From NCBI GenBank assembly GCA_036321795.1, contig JAWQCY010000006.1, forward strand, positions 1 through 64,000: a DNA stretch of 64,000 nucleotides, given 5' to 3'. The notes under the pieces were generated by a model. The model made no database searches. It had not been told where the DNA came from and worked only from the letters and a program-made list of their open reading frames with translations. The position numbers were made by a program, and so were the translations under genes. Of this stretch, positions 7,314 through 16,275 are shown piece after piece (the first letter of the stretch is position 1; each line of letters starts with the position of its first letter). Source of the stretch: CAKVON01 sp902475665 (lineage in GTDB: Bacteria > Actinomycetota > Coriobacteriia > Coriobacteriales > Atopobiaceae).

Positions 7314-9161
7314 ATGTGCGGAATCGTCGGATATACCGGAACGCGACAGGCCGCGCCCTTCCTGCTCAAGGGCCTCGCCGCCCTCGAGTACCGCGGCTAT
7401 GACTCCGCCGGCGTCGAGGTGCTCTCGCCCGATGGCGGCCTGCACGGCGTCAAGTGCGCGGGGCGCGTGTCGACCCTGGCGGAGCGTTGCTCGACGGCCA
7501 ACCTGGTCGGCACGAGCGGCATCGCCCACACGCGCTGGGCGACCCACGGCGCGCCGTCCGACAGGAACTCCCACCCGCACCTGGACTGCACCGGGCGCGT
7601 TGCCATCGTCCACAACGGCATCATCGAGAACTACCGCGCCCTTCGCGAGGAGCTTCTTGCCGCCGGCCACGAGTTCGCCTCCGACACCGACTCCGAGGTC
7701 GTCGCGCATCTGGTCGAGGACTCGCTCGCGGGTCCCGCCAAGGGCGACCTGCTCGAGTCCGTCCGCATCGCGTGCGGCAGGCTCCGCGGCTCCTGGGCGC
7801 TCGCCGTCATCTCGGCCGACGCTCCCGGCGAGATCGTCGTGGCCCGTCGCCGCTCGCCGCTGGTCATCGCGCAGGCAAGCGACGGCGCTTACGCCGCCTC
7901 CGATATCACCGCGCTCGCCGGCAAGGCCTCGCAGGTCATCCAGCTCGAGGACGGCCAGCTTGCGCGCCTGTCGTCCGACGGCGCGGTGAAGGTCGTGGCC
8001 GCGGACGGCTCGCTCGTCTCGCGCCCGGCAAAGTTCAAGATCGACTGGGACGCCTCGGCGGCCACGCTGGGCGGCTACCCCGACTTCATGGCCAAGGAGA
8101 TCGCCGAGCAGCCCGAGGCCCTCGAGCGCCTGCTGGCCGGTCGACTGACCGACGACGGCATCCGCATGGACGAGCTGGACATGACGCCCGAGGAGGCCGC
8201 CGCCATCGACCGCGTCTACGTCGTCGCGTGTGGCACGAGCTACCACGTGGGCCTTATCGCGCGAACCGTCACCGAGGCGTGGGCCAAGGTCCCTGTCATC
8301 GTCGAGACCGCGAGCGAGTTCATCTACCACGACGTCCTGGTTACCGACCACACGCTGTGCGTGATCATCACCCAGTCGGGCGAGACCGCCGACACCCTGG
8401 CCGCCGGCCGCAAGATGCGCGACCTGGGCGCCCGCGTCTTCGCCATCACCAACGTCATCGGCTGCACCGCCGCTCGCGAGAGCGACGGCGTGCTCTACAT
8501 CCAGGCGGGCCCCGAGGTCTGCGTCTGCTCGACCAAGGCCTACACGGCCCAGATGGTCGCCGCGATCCTTCTGGCCCTGTACCTGGCGCACCGCAACGGC
8601 TCGTTCACCTACGGGCAAGTTGCCGAGAAGTACCACGAGCTCGAGAGGGTCCCGGACCTGGTCCGCGAGGTCCTCAAGCGCAGCTGGCAGGACCGCGTTG
8701 CCGCGGCAGCCTTCGGGGGTGTCTCGTCGAGCCTCTTCCTGGGCCGTGGCGTCAACTCGACCACGGCGGCCGAGGGTGCCCTCAAGCTCAAGGAGATCAG
8801 CTACCTGCACGCGGAGGCCTACCCCGCGGGCGAGATGAAGCACGGCCCGATCGCGCTGCTGGAGACCGGCTTCCCCGTCGTGGCGATCGTCCCACGCGAC
8901 AAGCTGCACGACAAGACCGTCTCGAACATCGAGGAGGTCATCGCGCGTGGCGCCACCTGCATTGCCGTGGCGACCGACGGCGACTCCGACGTTGCCGCCC
9001 TGTGCGACAAGGTCCTGTGGGTGCCGCCCGTGGACGAGGAGTTCTTCGTGCCCATCGTCGCGGCAGTCCACCTGCAGATGCTCGCGCGCTACGTCGCGCT
9101 CGACCGTGGTTGCGACGTGGACAAGCCGCGCAACCTCGCCAAGTCGGTTACGGTGGAGTAG
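7314..9161 (+). CDS. glmS: Glutamine-fructose-6-phosphate aminotransferase (isomerizing)
   Basis: The 615-residue enzyme makes glucosamine-6-phosphate from fructose-6-phosphate and glutamine. The N-terminal glutaminase starts MCGIVGYTG, so Cys becomes residue 1 after Met removal, and has TRWATHG and HNGIIENY. Two SIS sugar-isomerase domains follow (VACGTSYH, TQSGETADT, then LGRGVN and LKEISYLHAEAYPAGEMKHGP), ending in the canonical KSVTVE tail. AGGAGG precedes the ATG. The 70-bp upstream gap is too short and has no fold resembling a glmS ribozyme. acpS starts two bases after the stop. Confidence 0.97.
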   Translation: MCGIVGYTGTRQAAPFLLKGLAALEYRGYDSAGVEVLSPDGGLHGVKCAGRVSTLAERCSTANLVGTSGIAHTRWATHGAPSDRNSHPHLDCTGRVAIVHNGIIENYRALREELLAAGHEFASDTDSEVVAHLVEDSLAGPAKGDLLESVRIACGRLRGSWALAVISADAPGEIVVARRRSPLVIAQASDGAYAASDITALAGKASQVIQLEDGQLARLSSDGAVKVVAADGSLVSRPAKFKIDWDASAATLGGYPDFMAKEIAEQPEALERLLAGRLTDDGIRMDELDMTPEEAAAIDRVYVVACGTSYHVGLIARTVTEAWAKVPVIVETASEFIYHDVLVTDHTLCVIITQSGETADTLAAGRKMRDLGARVFAITNVIGCTAARESDGVLYIQAGPEVCVCSTKAYTAQMVAAILLALYLAHRNGSFTYGQVAEKYHELERVPDLVREVLKRSWQDRVAAAAFGGVSSSLFLGRGVNSTTAAEGALKLKEISYLHAEAYPAGEMKHGPIALLETGFPVVAIVPRDKLHDKTVSNIEEVIARGATCIAVATDGDSDVAALCDKVLWVPPVDEEFFVPIVAAVHLQMLARYVALDRGCDVDKPRNLAKSVTVE

Positions 9162-9163
9162 CC

Positions 9164-9721
9164 ATGGCGCTTGCCGGGGTCGGTGTCGACATTCTGGAGA
9201 TCGCCCGAATGGAGCGTGCCCTCGAGCGCACCCCGCGCGTTGCCGAGCGTGCCTTCACCCCCGAGGAGCGCGAGTACTGTGAGCGCGCGGCACGTCCCGC
9301 CGAGCGCTACGCCGCCCGATGGGCGGCGCGGGAGGCGGTCCTCAAGGCGCTGGGCACGGGCTTCTCGCAGGGAATCGCCCTGACGGACGTCTCGGTGGGC
9401 CGTGACGCCCAGGGGCGCCCGACCGCGATCCTCGCGGGTCGCGCGGCCGAGGCGGCGCGCGAGCGTGGCGTGCGCGAGGTCGCCCTGTCGCTCACGCACA
9501 CGCACGAGCTGGCCGTGGCCAACGCCGTGGCCGTGACGGACGCCGCGCGCCCCAGGCGCGACGAGACGCCCGACCCAAAGGCGCGCCTGCAGGCGTCCTT
9601 TAGGGAGGCTCGCTCGGTCATCGACGACCTCGAGCGCGTACAGCAGGATGAGGTCACGGCCGCGGGGCTGGAGGCCGTGACGAGGGAGGCGCCCGAAGAG
9701 GGCGCGACTGAGGAGATGTGA
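9164..9721 (+). CDS. acpS: Holo-[acyl-carrier-protein] synthase with C-terminal extension
   Basis: The first ~120 residues are a complete AcpS: GVGVDILEIARMERAL, FTPEEREYC, RWAAREAVLKALGTG and LSLTHTHELAVANAVA. AcpS transfers 4'-phosphopantetheine from CoA to acyl carrier protein. The protein continues for about 60 charged, probably disordered residues (ARPRRDETPDPKARLQ, EEGATEEM), making 185 residues where the family usually has 115-130. The start is two bases after the glmS stop, consistent with translational coupling; no separate ribosome binding site is evident. Confidence 0.93.
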   Translation: MALAGVGVDILEIARMERALERTPRVAERAFTPEEREYCERAARPAERYAARWAAREAVLKALGTGFSQGIALTDVSVGRDAQGRPTAILAGRAAEAARERGVREVALSLTHTHELAVANAVAVTDAARPRRDETPDPKARLQASFREARSVIDDLERVQQDEVTAAGLEAVTREAPEEGATEEM

Positions 9722-9728
9722 TCGGGTA

Positions 9729-11381
9729 ATGCAGCCTGTTCTCAATGTCGAGGACGTCAGGTCGGTCGAGCGCGCGCTCACGCGTGAGGGCGTGAGCGTC
9801 TCCGAGCTCATGCACCGCGCGGGCAACGCCGTGTCGCAGGAGGTCCTGCGCATGGGTGACGTCTCGCGCGTCGTGGTCCTGTGCGGCATGGGCAACAACG
9901 GCGGCGACGGCTGGGTCGCGGCGCAGGAGCTTCTGGGGTCGGGCGTCGACGTCACGGTCGTCTCGGCGGTGCCGCCCGAGCGGCTCAAGAGCGACCTTGC
10001 CCTCATGGTCGCCAAGGGGGCCGTCGACGCGGGGGTGCCCGTGGTCGTGGCGCCCCCGCGCGACGTCCTCGAGGAGATGCTGGTGGACGCCGACGTCGTG
10101 GTCGACGCCATCCTTGGCACCGGCTTCCACGGCAGCCCCACCACGCCCTTCGACATCTGGATCGACGTCGTCAACGGATCCGGCGTCCGCGTGGTGGCGG
10201 CCGACGTCCCGAGCGGCCTTTCCGCCCAGACGGGCCACGCGCCGTCGGCGACCGTGTTCGCCGACGTCACGGTCACCATGATCGCCCTGAAGCCCGGCCT
10301 TCTGGCCGACGAGGGCCGCGACGCGTGCGGCGCCATCGTCATCGCGCCCCTGGCCGAGCAGACCGAGAGCCTGGTGCTCGACGCCGACCCGGTGGCCTGG
10401 CGCGCCGAGCTTCCCGACTACATCGACGTGGTGCCCGCGCCCACCAACGTCGTCGACAAGTACACGCGCGGCTCGGTCCTCGTGGTCGCCGGCTCGAGCC
10501 GATATCCCGGGGCCGCCATCATGGCCGCCCGCGCCGCCGCCCGTGCGGGTGCCGGCTACGTGACCCTGGCAGTGCCCGCCTGCGTGGCTCCCGTCGTGCA
10601 GGCCCACATGGTCGAGATTCCCGTCGTGCCGCTGCCCTGCGACGCCGCCGAGGGGACCTTCTCCGACGAGGCCGCCGGGGTCGCCGCGAAGCTCGCCGAG
10701 CGTGCGGGCGCCGTGGTCGTGGGCCCGGGCATGCGTGTGAACGCCGCGACCGTGGGCGTGTGCTCGGCGCTTCTGGCGACGCAGGCGCCCCTGGTGATGG
10801 ACGCGGACGCGCTCAACTGCCTGGCAAGGCTCACCTCCAACCGCCTGGACAACTTCCCCGAGCTCATCCGACGCGAGGCGCCGCTCGTGCTGACCCCGCA
10901 TCGCCGCGAGCTCGGCAGGCTCATGGGCCTGCCCGACACCCCGCCCGACTCGCTTACCAGCGCGCTGGAGGCCGCCCGTCGCATCGTGTGGTCCGACGGC
11001 GGCTCCGAGCTCGCGATCGTTGCCAAGGGCACCGCGACCGCCTGTGTGGGCGTCGAGGCCGCGCTGCTGCCCAAGCCAGGCCCCGCGTCACTTGCGACCG
11101 CCGGCTCCGGCGACGTGCTCTCGGGCATCGTCGGCGCACTTCTCGCCCGTGGGCTCGACGACATGGCGCGGCTCCCGCTGCTGTGCGCGCTTGCCTGCGA
11201 GGTGCACGGACGTGCCGCCGGCATCGCCGCCGAGCGCTTTGGCTCGAGTGGCGTGATGGCGACGGATATCATCGATTGCGTCGGCCTTGCCGCCGACTCC
11301 GTTGAGCGCTGTGCCGCTCTGGGCGTGCCCACGCCCGAGATGGCCGACGCCATGTCAGACGAGGAGAAGTCCAATGCCTAG
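9729..11381 (+). CDS. nnrD: Bifunctional NAD(P)H-hydrate epimerase / ADP-dependent dehydratase
   Basis: The 550-residue protein joins two NAD(P)HX repair activities. The N-terminal YjeF_N domain (about residues 1-215) has SVSELMHRAGNA, LCGMGNNGGDGW and DVPSGLSAQTG. The C-terminal ribokinase-like domain (about 235-540) has VVAGSSRYPGAAIMAARAA, VVGPGM, VMDADALNCLA, LTPHRRELGRLMG and the ATP/catalytic loop TAGSGDVLSGIVGAL. It repairs damaged hydrated NAD(P)H in the cytoplasm. It starts seven bases after acpS and overlaps alr by eight bases, a typical firmicute/actinobacterial acpS-nnrD-alr run. Confidence 0.95.
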   Translation: MQPVLNVEDVRSVERALTREGVSVSELMHRAGNAVSQEVLRMGDVSRVVVLCGMGNNGGDGWVAAQELLGSGVDVTVVSAVPPERLKSDLALMVAKGAVDAGVPVVVAPPRDVLEEMLVDADVVVDAILGTGFHGSPTTPFDIWIDVVNGSGVRVVAADVPSGLSAQTGHAPSATVFADVTVTMIALKPGLLADEGRDACGAIVIAPLAEQTESLVLDADPVAWRAELPDYIDVVPAPTNVVDKYTRGSVLVVAGSSRYPGAAIMAARAAARAGAGYVTLAVPACVAPVVQAHMVEIPVVPLPCDAAEGTFSDEAAGVAAKLAERAGAVVVGPGMRVNAATVGVCSALLATQAPLVMDADALNCLARLTSNRLDNFPELIRREAPLVLTPHRRELGRLMGLPDTPPDSLTSALEAARRIVWSDGGSELAIVAKGTATACVGVEAALLPKPGPASLATAGSGDVLSGIVGALLARGLDDMARLPLLCALACEVHGRAAGIAAERFGSSGVMATDIIDCVGLAADSVERCAALGVPTPEMADAMSDEEKSNA

Positions 11382-12531
11382 CAGGATTTGTCCCGACGAC
11401 AGGTGGTCGTGGGTCGAGGTCGACCTGGCCGCGCTGCGCCGCAACACCAGGGCCTTCCGCTCCCAGATCGAGCGTGGCGTGCGCATGATGTGCGTCGTGA
11501 AGGCCGACGCCTACGGCCACGGTGCCGTCCGCTGCGCGAACGTCATGCGCTCCGCAGGGGCCGACCAGTTCGCCGTGGCTACGGTCGCCGAAGGTGTCGA
11601 GCTGCGCGAGGCCGGGATCACCGAGCCGATCCTCATCCTGAGCGAGCCGCCGATGGAGTGCGTGCAGACGCTGGTCGAGCACGACATCATGCCGTCGGTC
11701 TACACCCAGGAGTTCGCGCTCGCCCTGGGCGAGTGCGCCGCGACGTTCGACCGCGTGGCCCGCTACCACCTTGCCGTGGACACGGGCATGAACCGCATCG
11801 GCCTCAAGCCCGCCGACGTGGTCGAGTTCCGTCGCGCCATCGACTTCCACCGCGGCCTGGAGTGCGCGGGCGTCTTCACGCACTTCGCCACCGCCGACGA
11901 GGTCAACGGCTGGGACTTCCAGCTCCAGTACAAGCGCTTCTCGGACGTGGTCGACGCCCTCGAGGCGGCGGGCCTCGAGACGGGCCTGGTCCACTGCGAC
12001 AACACCCCCGCCACGATCCTGCACCGCGACACGCACCGCATGATGTGTCGCGTGGGCGTGGGCCTGTACGGCATGCACCCCGCCGAGACCACCGTCCCGC
12101 GCATCGAGCTGGCGCCCGTCATGAGCGTCCGCGGCCGCGTCACGCGCACGGCCTACCCGCAGGTGGGGGAGGGCGTGGGCTACGGCTTCAACTACCGCAT
12201 CCCCAAGCAGAACATCCAGATCGCCACCGTGCCGGTGGGATATGCCGACGGCCTGTCGCGCGGCCTCTCGGGTCGCATGGACGTCCTGGTCGACGGCATG
12301 CGCTGCCGCCAGGTGGGCAACATCTGCATGGACCAGTTCATGTTCGCGGTCGACGTCAACCCGCGCACCTACCACCCGACGCATCCCGTCCGCTTTGGCG
12401 ACGTGGTCACCATCATGGGCGTCGACGGCGACGAGCAGATCACGGCCGACGACATCGCGGCGCTGCGTGACACCATCAACTACGAGGTTACCTGCAACTT
12501 TGGCATGCGCCTCCAGAAGGTCTACGTCTAG
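11374..12531 (+). CDS. alr: Alanine racemase
   Basis: The 385-residue PLP enzyme supplies D-alanine for peptidoglycan. The cofactor lysine is Lys43 in CVVKADAYGHGA, and the second catalytic base is the tyrosine in VGYGFNY; RVGVGLYGMHP and VPVGYADGLSRGLSG are further family signatures. The start at 11374 overlaps the end of nnrD and follows GAGGAG; the longer open frame has no site. tsaE lies nearby, as commonly seen next to alr. Confidence 0.96.
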   Translation: MPSRICPDDRWSWVEVDLAALRRNTRAFRSQIERGVRMMCVVKADAYGHGAVRCANVMRSAGADQFAVATVAEGVELREAGITEPILILSEPPMECVQTLVEHDIMPSVYTQEFALALGECAATFDRVARYHLAVDTGMNRIGLKPADVVEFRRAIDFHRGLECAGVFTHFATADEVNGWDFQLQYKRFSDVVDALEAAGLETGLVHCDNTPATILHRDTHRMMCRVGVGLYGMHPAETTVPRIELAPVMSVRGRVTRTAYPQVGEGVGYGFNYRIPKQNIQIATVPVGYADGLSRGLSGRMDVLVDGMRCRQVGNICMDQFMFAVDVNPRTYHPTHPVRFGDVVTIMGVDGDEQITADDIAALRDTINYEVTCNFGMRLQKVYV

Positions 12532-12540
12532 GGGGTCGCG

Positions 12541-13170
12541 ATGTCGGTCATGCGCATCCCGGGCCACGACCACCAGCGGCCCGGCGAGGTCAGGCTCGAG
12601 GAGATTCGCGACCTGATGGGCGACTGCCGCCTGTGCCCGCTGGGCCAGACGCGCACCAACCTCGTCTTTGGTGCGGGCAACCCGCACGCCCGCGTCATGT
12701 TCGTGGGCGAGGGCCCGGGCCGCAACGAGGACCTGCAGGGCGAGCCCTTCGTGGGCGCCGCCGGCAAGAGGCTCGACTCGCTGCTGGGCGTGGCGGGCCT
12801 CACGCGCGACGAGGTCTACATCGCCAATGTCATCAAGTGCCGGCCGCCCTCCAACCGCAACCCCCACCCCGACGAGATCGCGGCCTGCTCGCCGTTCTTG
12901 CGCGAGCAGATCCGCTCGGTGTGGCCAGACGTGCTCGTGTGCCTGGGCAACTTCGCCTCGCAGTGGGTGCTCAAGACCGACCGTGGCGTCATGTCGCTGC
13001 GCGGTCGCCTCCACCAGGTGGGACACTTCGTCGTGTGCCCCACGTTCCACCCCGCCGCGACCCTGTACCACGAGGAATGGGGCGCGCTTCTGGAGGAGGA
13101 CCTCAGGATGGTGGGCCGCTGGCTCGCCGAGAACCCCGCGCCGGGCGCGGGAGACGGGAGCGTCTCGTGA
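12541..13170 (+). CDS. Uracil-DNA glycosylase, family 4 (Fe-S)
   Basis: The 209-residue protein removes uracil from DNA. It has the family 4/5 layout: four cluster-ligand cysteines (Cys29 and Cys32 in CRLC, Cys100 in IKCRPP, Cys116 in AACSPF), motif GEGPGRNED and the C-terminal motif PTFHPAATLY. The four cysteines imply a [4Fe-4S] cluster. It lies between alr and tsaE with a four-base overlap to the latter, so it is part of the operon. Housekeeping base-excision repair is the likely role. Confidence 0.93.
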   Translation: MSVMRIPGHDHQRPGEVRLEEIRDLMGDCRLCPLGQTRTNLVFGAGNPHARVMFVGEGPGRNEDLQGEPFVGAAGKRLDSLLGVAGLTRDEVYIANVIKCRPPSNRNPHPDEIAACSPFLREQIRSVWPDVLVCLGNFASQWVLKTDRGVMSLRGRLHQVGHFVVCPTFHPAATLYHEEWGALLEEDLRMVGRWLAENPAPGAGDGSVS

Positions 13171-13730
13171 CGGACGACATGCAGAGAAGTGCCGCGGGCG
13201 CGGCGGCCGTCGCGCGCCGCGTGGACGACTTGACCTACCGCTCGGAGTCGACCGGGCAGACCATCGGCCTCGGCCGCGTGCTGGGAGGCCTTCTGCGCGA
13301 GGGCGACGTCCTGGTGCTCACGGGTGACCTCGGTGCCGGCAAGACCCAGCTCACCAAGGGCATCTCGGCCGGCATGGGTGCCACCGACGACGTGACGAGC
13401 CCCACCTTCACCATCCAGATGATCCACGCCGGCGAGCGCATGCCCCTGTACCACTTTGACCTGTACCGACTGACCGACCCCGACCAGCTGGGTGACGCGG
13501 GCCTCTACGACGTGCTGGGTGCCGACGGCGCCTGCGTCATCGAGTGGGGCGAGCAGTTTTCCGACGAGCTGGGCGACGAGCGACTCGACGTCTTTCTCAC
13601 CAGGCTGGACGACGAGGCCGAGGCGGGCTGCGAGCCCGCGCGTTCGGTGAGGCTCGAGTCGCATGGCGAGCGCGCCGCCGAGCTGGCCCGCGAGCTTGCC
13701 GAGGCCGTGGACTCCGTCGCGTCCGCGTAG
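13167..13730 (+). CDS. tsaE: tRNA threonylcarbamoyladenosine biosynthesis ATPase TsaE
   Basis: The 187-residue ATPase has the Walker A loop GDLGAGKT (residues 53-60), the TSPTF motif, YHFDLYRL and VIEWGEQF, all typical of TsaE. It works with TsaB and TsaD to make t6A37 in ANN-decoding tRNAs. The GTG start at 13167 overlaps the preceding stop (GTGA) and is preceded by GGGAG; an ATG four codons later is the alternative. The partner subunits are encoded as one fused gene about 100 bp downstream. Confidence 0.93.
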   Translation: MTDDMQRSAAGAAAVARRVDDLTYRSESTGQTIGLGRVLGGLLREGDVLVLTGDLGAGKTQLTKGISAGMGATDDVTSPTFTIQMIHAGERMPLYHFDLYRLTDPDQLGDAGLYDVLGADGACVIEWGEQFSDELGDERLDVFLTRLDDEAEAGCEPARSVRLESHGERAAELARELAEAVDSVASA

Positions 13731-13833
13731 TCCCGCGACCGACCGACGCGCTGCGAGCGGCTACACTAGTCTGCGTAAACGTCGCGCCGCCATCGCGGCG
13801 CCTGTCCGCGACCCCGCAGAGAAGAGCGTCACC

Positions 13834-16254
13834 ATGACCCAGACCGAACCCGCCGTCGTCCTCGCGATGGACACGTCCACCGACACGCTCGCGTGCGCGG
13901 TGGCCCGCATGATCCCGCTTCCGACGGGCGGGTCGTCGGTCGAGCTTCTGGCCTCGGGCGACCACGCGTGCCGCCGCAAGGCCAACGTCGAGCTCATGAC
14001 CACCTGCGACGACGTGCTCGCGCGAGCCGGCCTTGCCATGGCCGACGTCGACCGCGTGCTGGTGGGCCGCGGCCCCGGCTCCTTCACGGGCGTGCGCATC
14101 GGCATCGCGACCGCCAAGGGCATCGCCTGCGGCATCGCCCGCCCGCTGCTGGGTGCCTCCACCCTCGACGCCGTTGCCTGGAATGCCTGGTCGGCGGGTG
14201 TGCGCGGCCGTCTGGGCGTGGTGGGCGACGCCATGCGTGGCGAGGTCTACCCCGGCGTCTACGTGCTTGACGACGCCGGCGCGCACCGCACCTTCGCCAA
14301 CGAGGTCGTGAGCAAGGCCGACGACTGCGTCGCCGACTGGGCCGCGCGCTCCGACGCCGCCGAGCTGACCCTGGCGGGCGACGGGCTCAAGAAGTACCGC
14401 CAGCGGTTCGAGGCAGCGGGCTTCTCGGCATACGCCGACGAGGCGCTGTGGTGCCCGACGGGCGAGGGCCTGCTTCTGGCGGCCGCATCCGGCGAGACCG
14501 CGCGCTCGTTGGGCGACGGCGACCCTGCGCTCGTGCTGCCCGTCTACACCCGCCTGTCCGACGCCGAGGAGAACGAGCGTCGCCGCCTGGGCATGGCCGA
14601 GCCCGCGAGCGTCGCCGTCACGGGCACCGCCGACGCCCTGGCCGACATGCACCTGCAGCTGCGCCCGATGTCCGTCAACGACCTGCCGCAGGTCGCGGGG
14701 CTGGAGGCGCGTGCCTTCGCGGGCGCGGCCCACACCCCCTGGACCGAGCAGATGTTCTACGAGGACCTCAACCAGCCCGGTCGCACCTGGTGGGTCGCCC
14801 ATGACATGGGCACCATCGTCGGCTTTGCCGGCGGAACCATGGCCGGCGACGAGCTCGAGGTCTCCGACGTCGTCGTGGACGAGTCGCGCCGCCGCGCGGG
14901 CATCGCCTCGCGCCTTCTGACCCGCGTCGCCTACGACGCGCAGATGCTCAACGCCGCCACGATCTCGCTCGAGGTCGAGAAGGACAACGAGGCCGCCCAC
15001 GCCTGCTACGAGGCCCTCGGCCTGTCCGACGTGGCCTGTCGCCCCGACTACTATGGTCCCGGTGCCGACGCCGTGATCATGCGCGCGACGCTGCCCCTGG
15101 CGGCCGACGCCGCCCGCCTGGGTGAGCGTCCCGAGCCCAGGGCCTCCATCCGCCCCTGGCCCATCGCCTGCGGCGAGCGCACCGACGCCACCCGCGAGAA
15201 GATCCGCGAGTCGGGAGCCCTCATCCTGGCGGTCGAGTCCTCCTGCGACGAGACCGCCATGGCCGTCATCGACGAGCACGGCAACGTGTGCTCCTCGGTC
15301 GTGGCCACCCAGATCGACTTCCACGCCCGCTTCGGCGGCGTCGTGCCCGAGATCGCCAGCCGCAAGCACACCGAGGCCGTCGTCGGCGTCTACGAGGAGG
15401 CCATGGCCAAGGCCGGCGAGCACTTCGGCTGCGACACGCTCGTGCCGTCCGACCTGGCGGCTGTCGGCGTGACCTACGGCCCCGGCCTGGTGGGCGCCCT
15501 GGTCGTGGGCCTCGCCTTCGCCAAGGGCCTGGCCGGCTCGGCGGGCCTTCCCCTCATCGGCGTCAACCACCTCGAGGGCCACCTGCTTGCCAACCTCTTC
15601 GAGACGCCCGACCTCGAGCCGCCCTTCGTGGCGAGCCTGGTCTCGGGCGGCAACACCATGCTCGTTCACGTGCGCGACTGGGGCGACTACCGCATCCTGG
15701 GCCAGACCATCGACGACGCGGTGGGCGAGGCCTTCGACAAGGTCGCCAAGGCCCTGGGCCTGGGCTACCCCGGCGGCCCGGTCATCAGTCGGCTTGCCGA
15801 GAAGGGCAACCCGCGCGCGATCGCGTTCCCACGCGCGATGATGCACAGCCACGACTACCGCTTCTCTCTGTCCGGCCTCAAGACGGCCGTCATCACCTAC
15901 ATCGAGGGCGAGAACCGCGCTGGCCGCGCCATCGACCTGCCCGACCTGGCCGCATCGTTCCAGGCGGCCGTCGTCGACGTGCAGGTGGCCAAGGCGCTTG
16001 CCGCGGTGGAGGAGACGGGCGTGTCCGACGTGTGCGTCGGCGGCGGCGTCGCCGCCAACCCCAAGTTGCGCGGCGACTACCAGAGGCGCTTCTCCAAGAT
16101 GGGCGTGCGCGTGACCGTGCCGCCGCTTTCGGCCTGCACCGACAACGCGGCCATGATCGCGCTGGTGGCGCTGCGCAAGTGGCGCGAGCGCGACTTCGTG
16201 CCGCTGACGATCGACGCCGACCCCAACCTGCAGCTGACCCGCGCCGACGACTAG
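13834..16254 (+). CDS. TsaB-RimI-TsaD fusion protein
   Basis: This 806-residue protein fuses three enzymes usually made separately. Residues about 1-265 are TsaB (VLAMDTSTDTLACAV, LVGRGPGSFTGVRIG). About 272-420 are a RimI-type GNAT acetyltransferase (VVVDESRRRAGIASRLLTRV, DNEAAHACYEALG). About 458-806 are TsaD (LAVESSCDETAMAV, the iron-binding HxxxH His579/His583 in NHLEGH, LVSGGNT, VGGGVAANPKLR). TsaB and TsaD build t6A on tRNA; RimI acetylates ribosomal protein S18 in other bacteria. The start at 13834 follows AGAGAAGAGCG. Physical fusion fixes 1:1 stoichiometry of TsaB and TsaD, whose complex also needs TsaE, encoded just upstream. Confidence 0.94.
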   Translation: MTQTEPAVVLAMDTSTDTLACAVARMIPLPTGGSSVELLASGDHACRRKANVELMTTCDDVLARAGLAMADVDRVLVGRGPGSFTGVRIGIATAKGIACGIARPLLGASTLDAVAWNAWSAGVRGRLGVVGDAMRGEVYPGVYVLDDAGAHRTFANEVVSKADDCVADWAARSDAAELTLAGDGLKKYRQRFEAAGFSAYADEALWCPTGEGLLLAAASGETARSLGDGDPALVLPVYTRLSDAEENERRRLGMAEPASVAVTGTADALADMHLQLRPMSVNDLPQVAGLEARAFAGAAHTPWTEQMFYEDLNQPGRTWWVAHDMGTIVGFAGGTMAGDELEVSDVVVDESRRRAGIASRLLTRVAYDAQMLNAATISLEVEKDNEAAHACYEALGLSDVACRPDYYGPGADAVIMRATLPLAADAARLGERPEPRASIRPWPIACGERTDATREKIRESGALILAVESSCDETAMAVIDEHGNVCSSVVATQIDFHARFGGVVPEIASRKHTEAVVGVYEEAMAKAGEHFGCDTLVPSDLAAVGVTYGPGLVGALVVGLAFAKGLAGSAGLPLIGVNHLEGHLLANLFETPDLEPPFVASLVSGGNTMLVHVRDWGDYRILGQTIDDAVGEAFDKVAKALGLGYPGGPVISRLAEKGNPRAIAFPRAMMHSHDYRFSLSGLKTAVITYIEGENRAGRAIDLPDLAASFQAAVVDVQVAKALAAVEETGVSDVCVGGGVAANPKLRGDYQRRFSKMGVRVTVPPLSACTDNAAMIALVALRKWRERDFVPLTIDADPNLQLTRADD

Positions 16255-16275
16255 CGCGCGATGACGGGAGGAACC

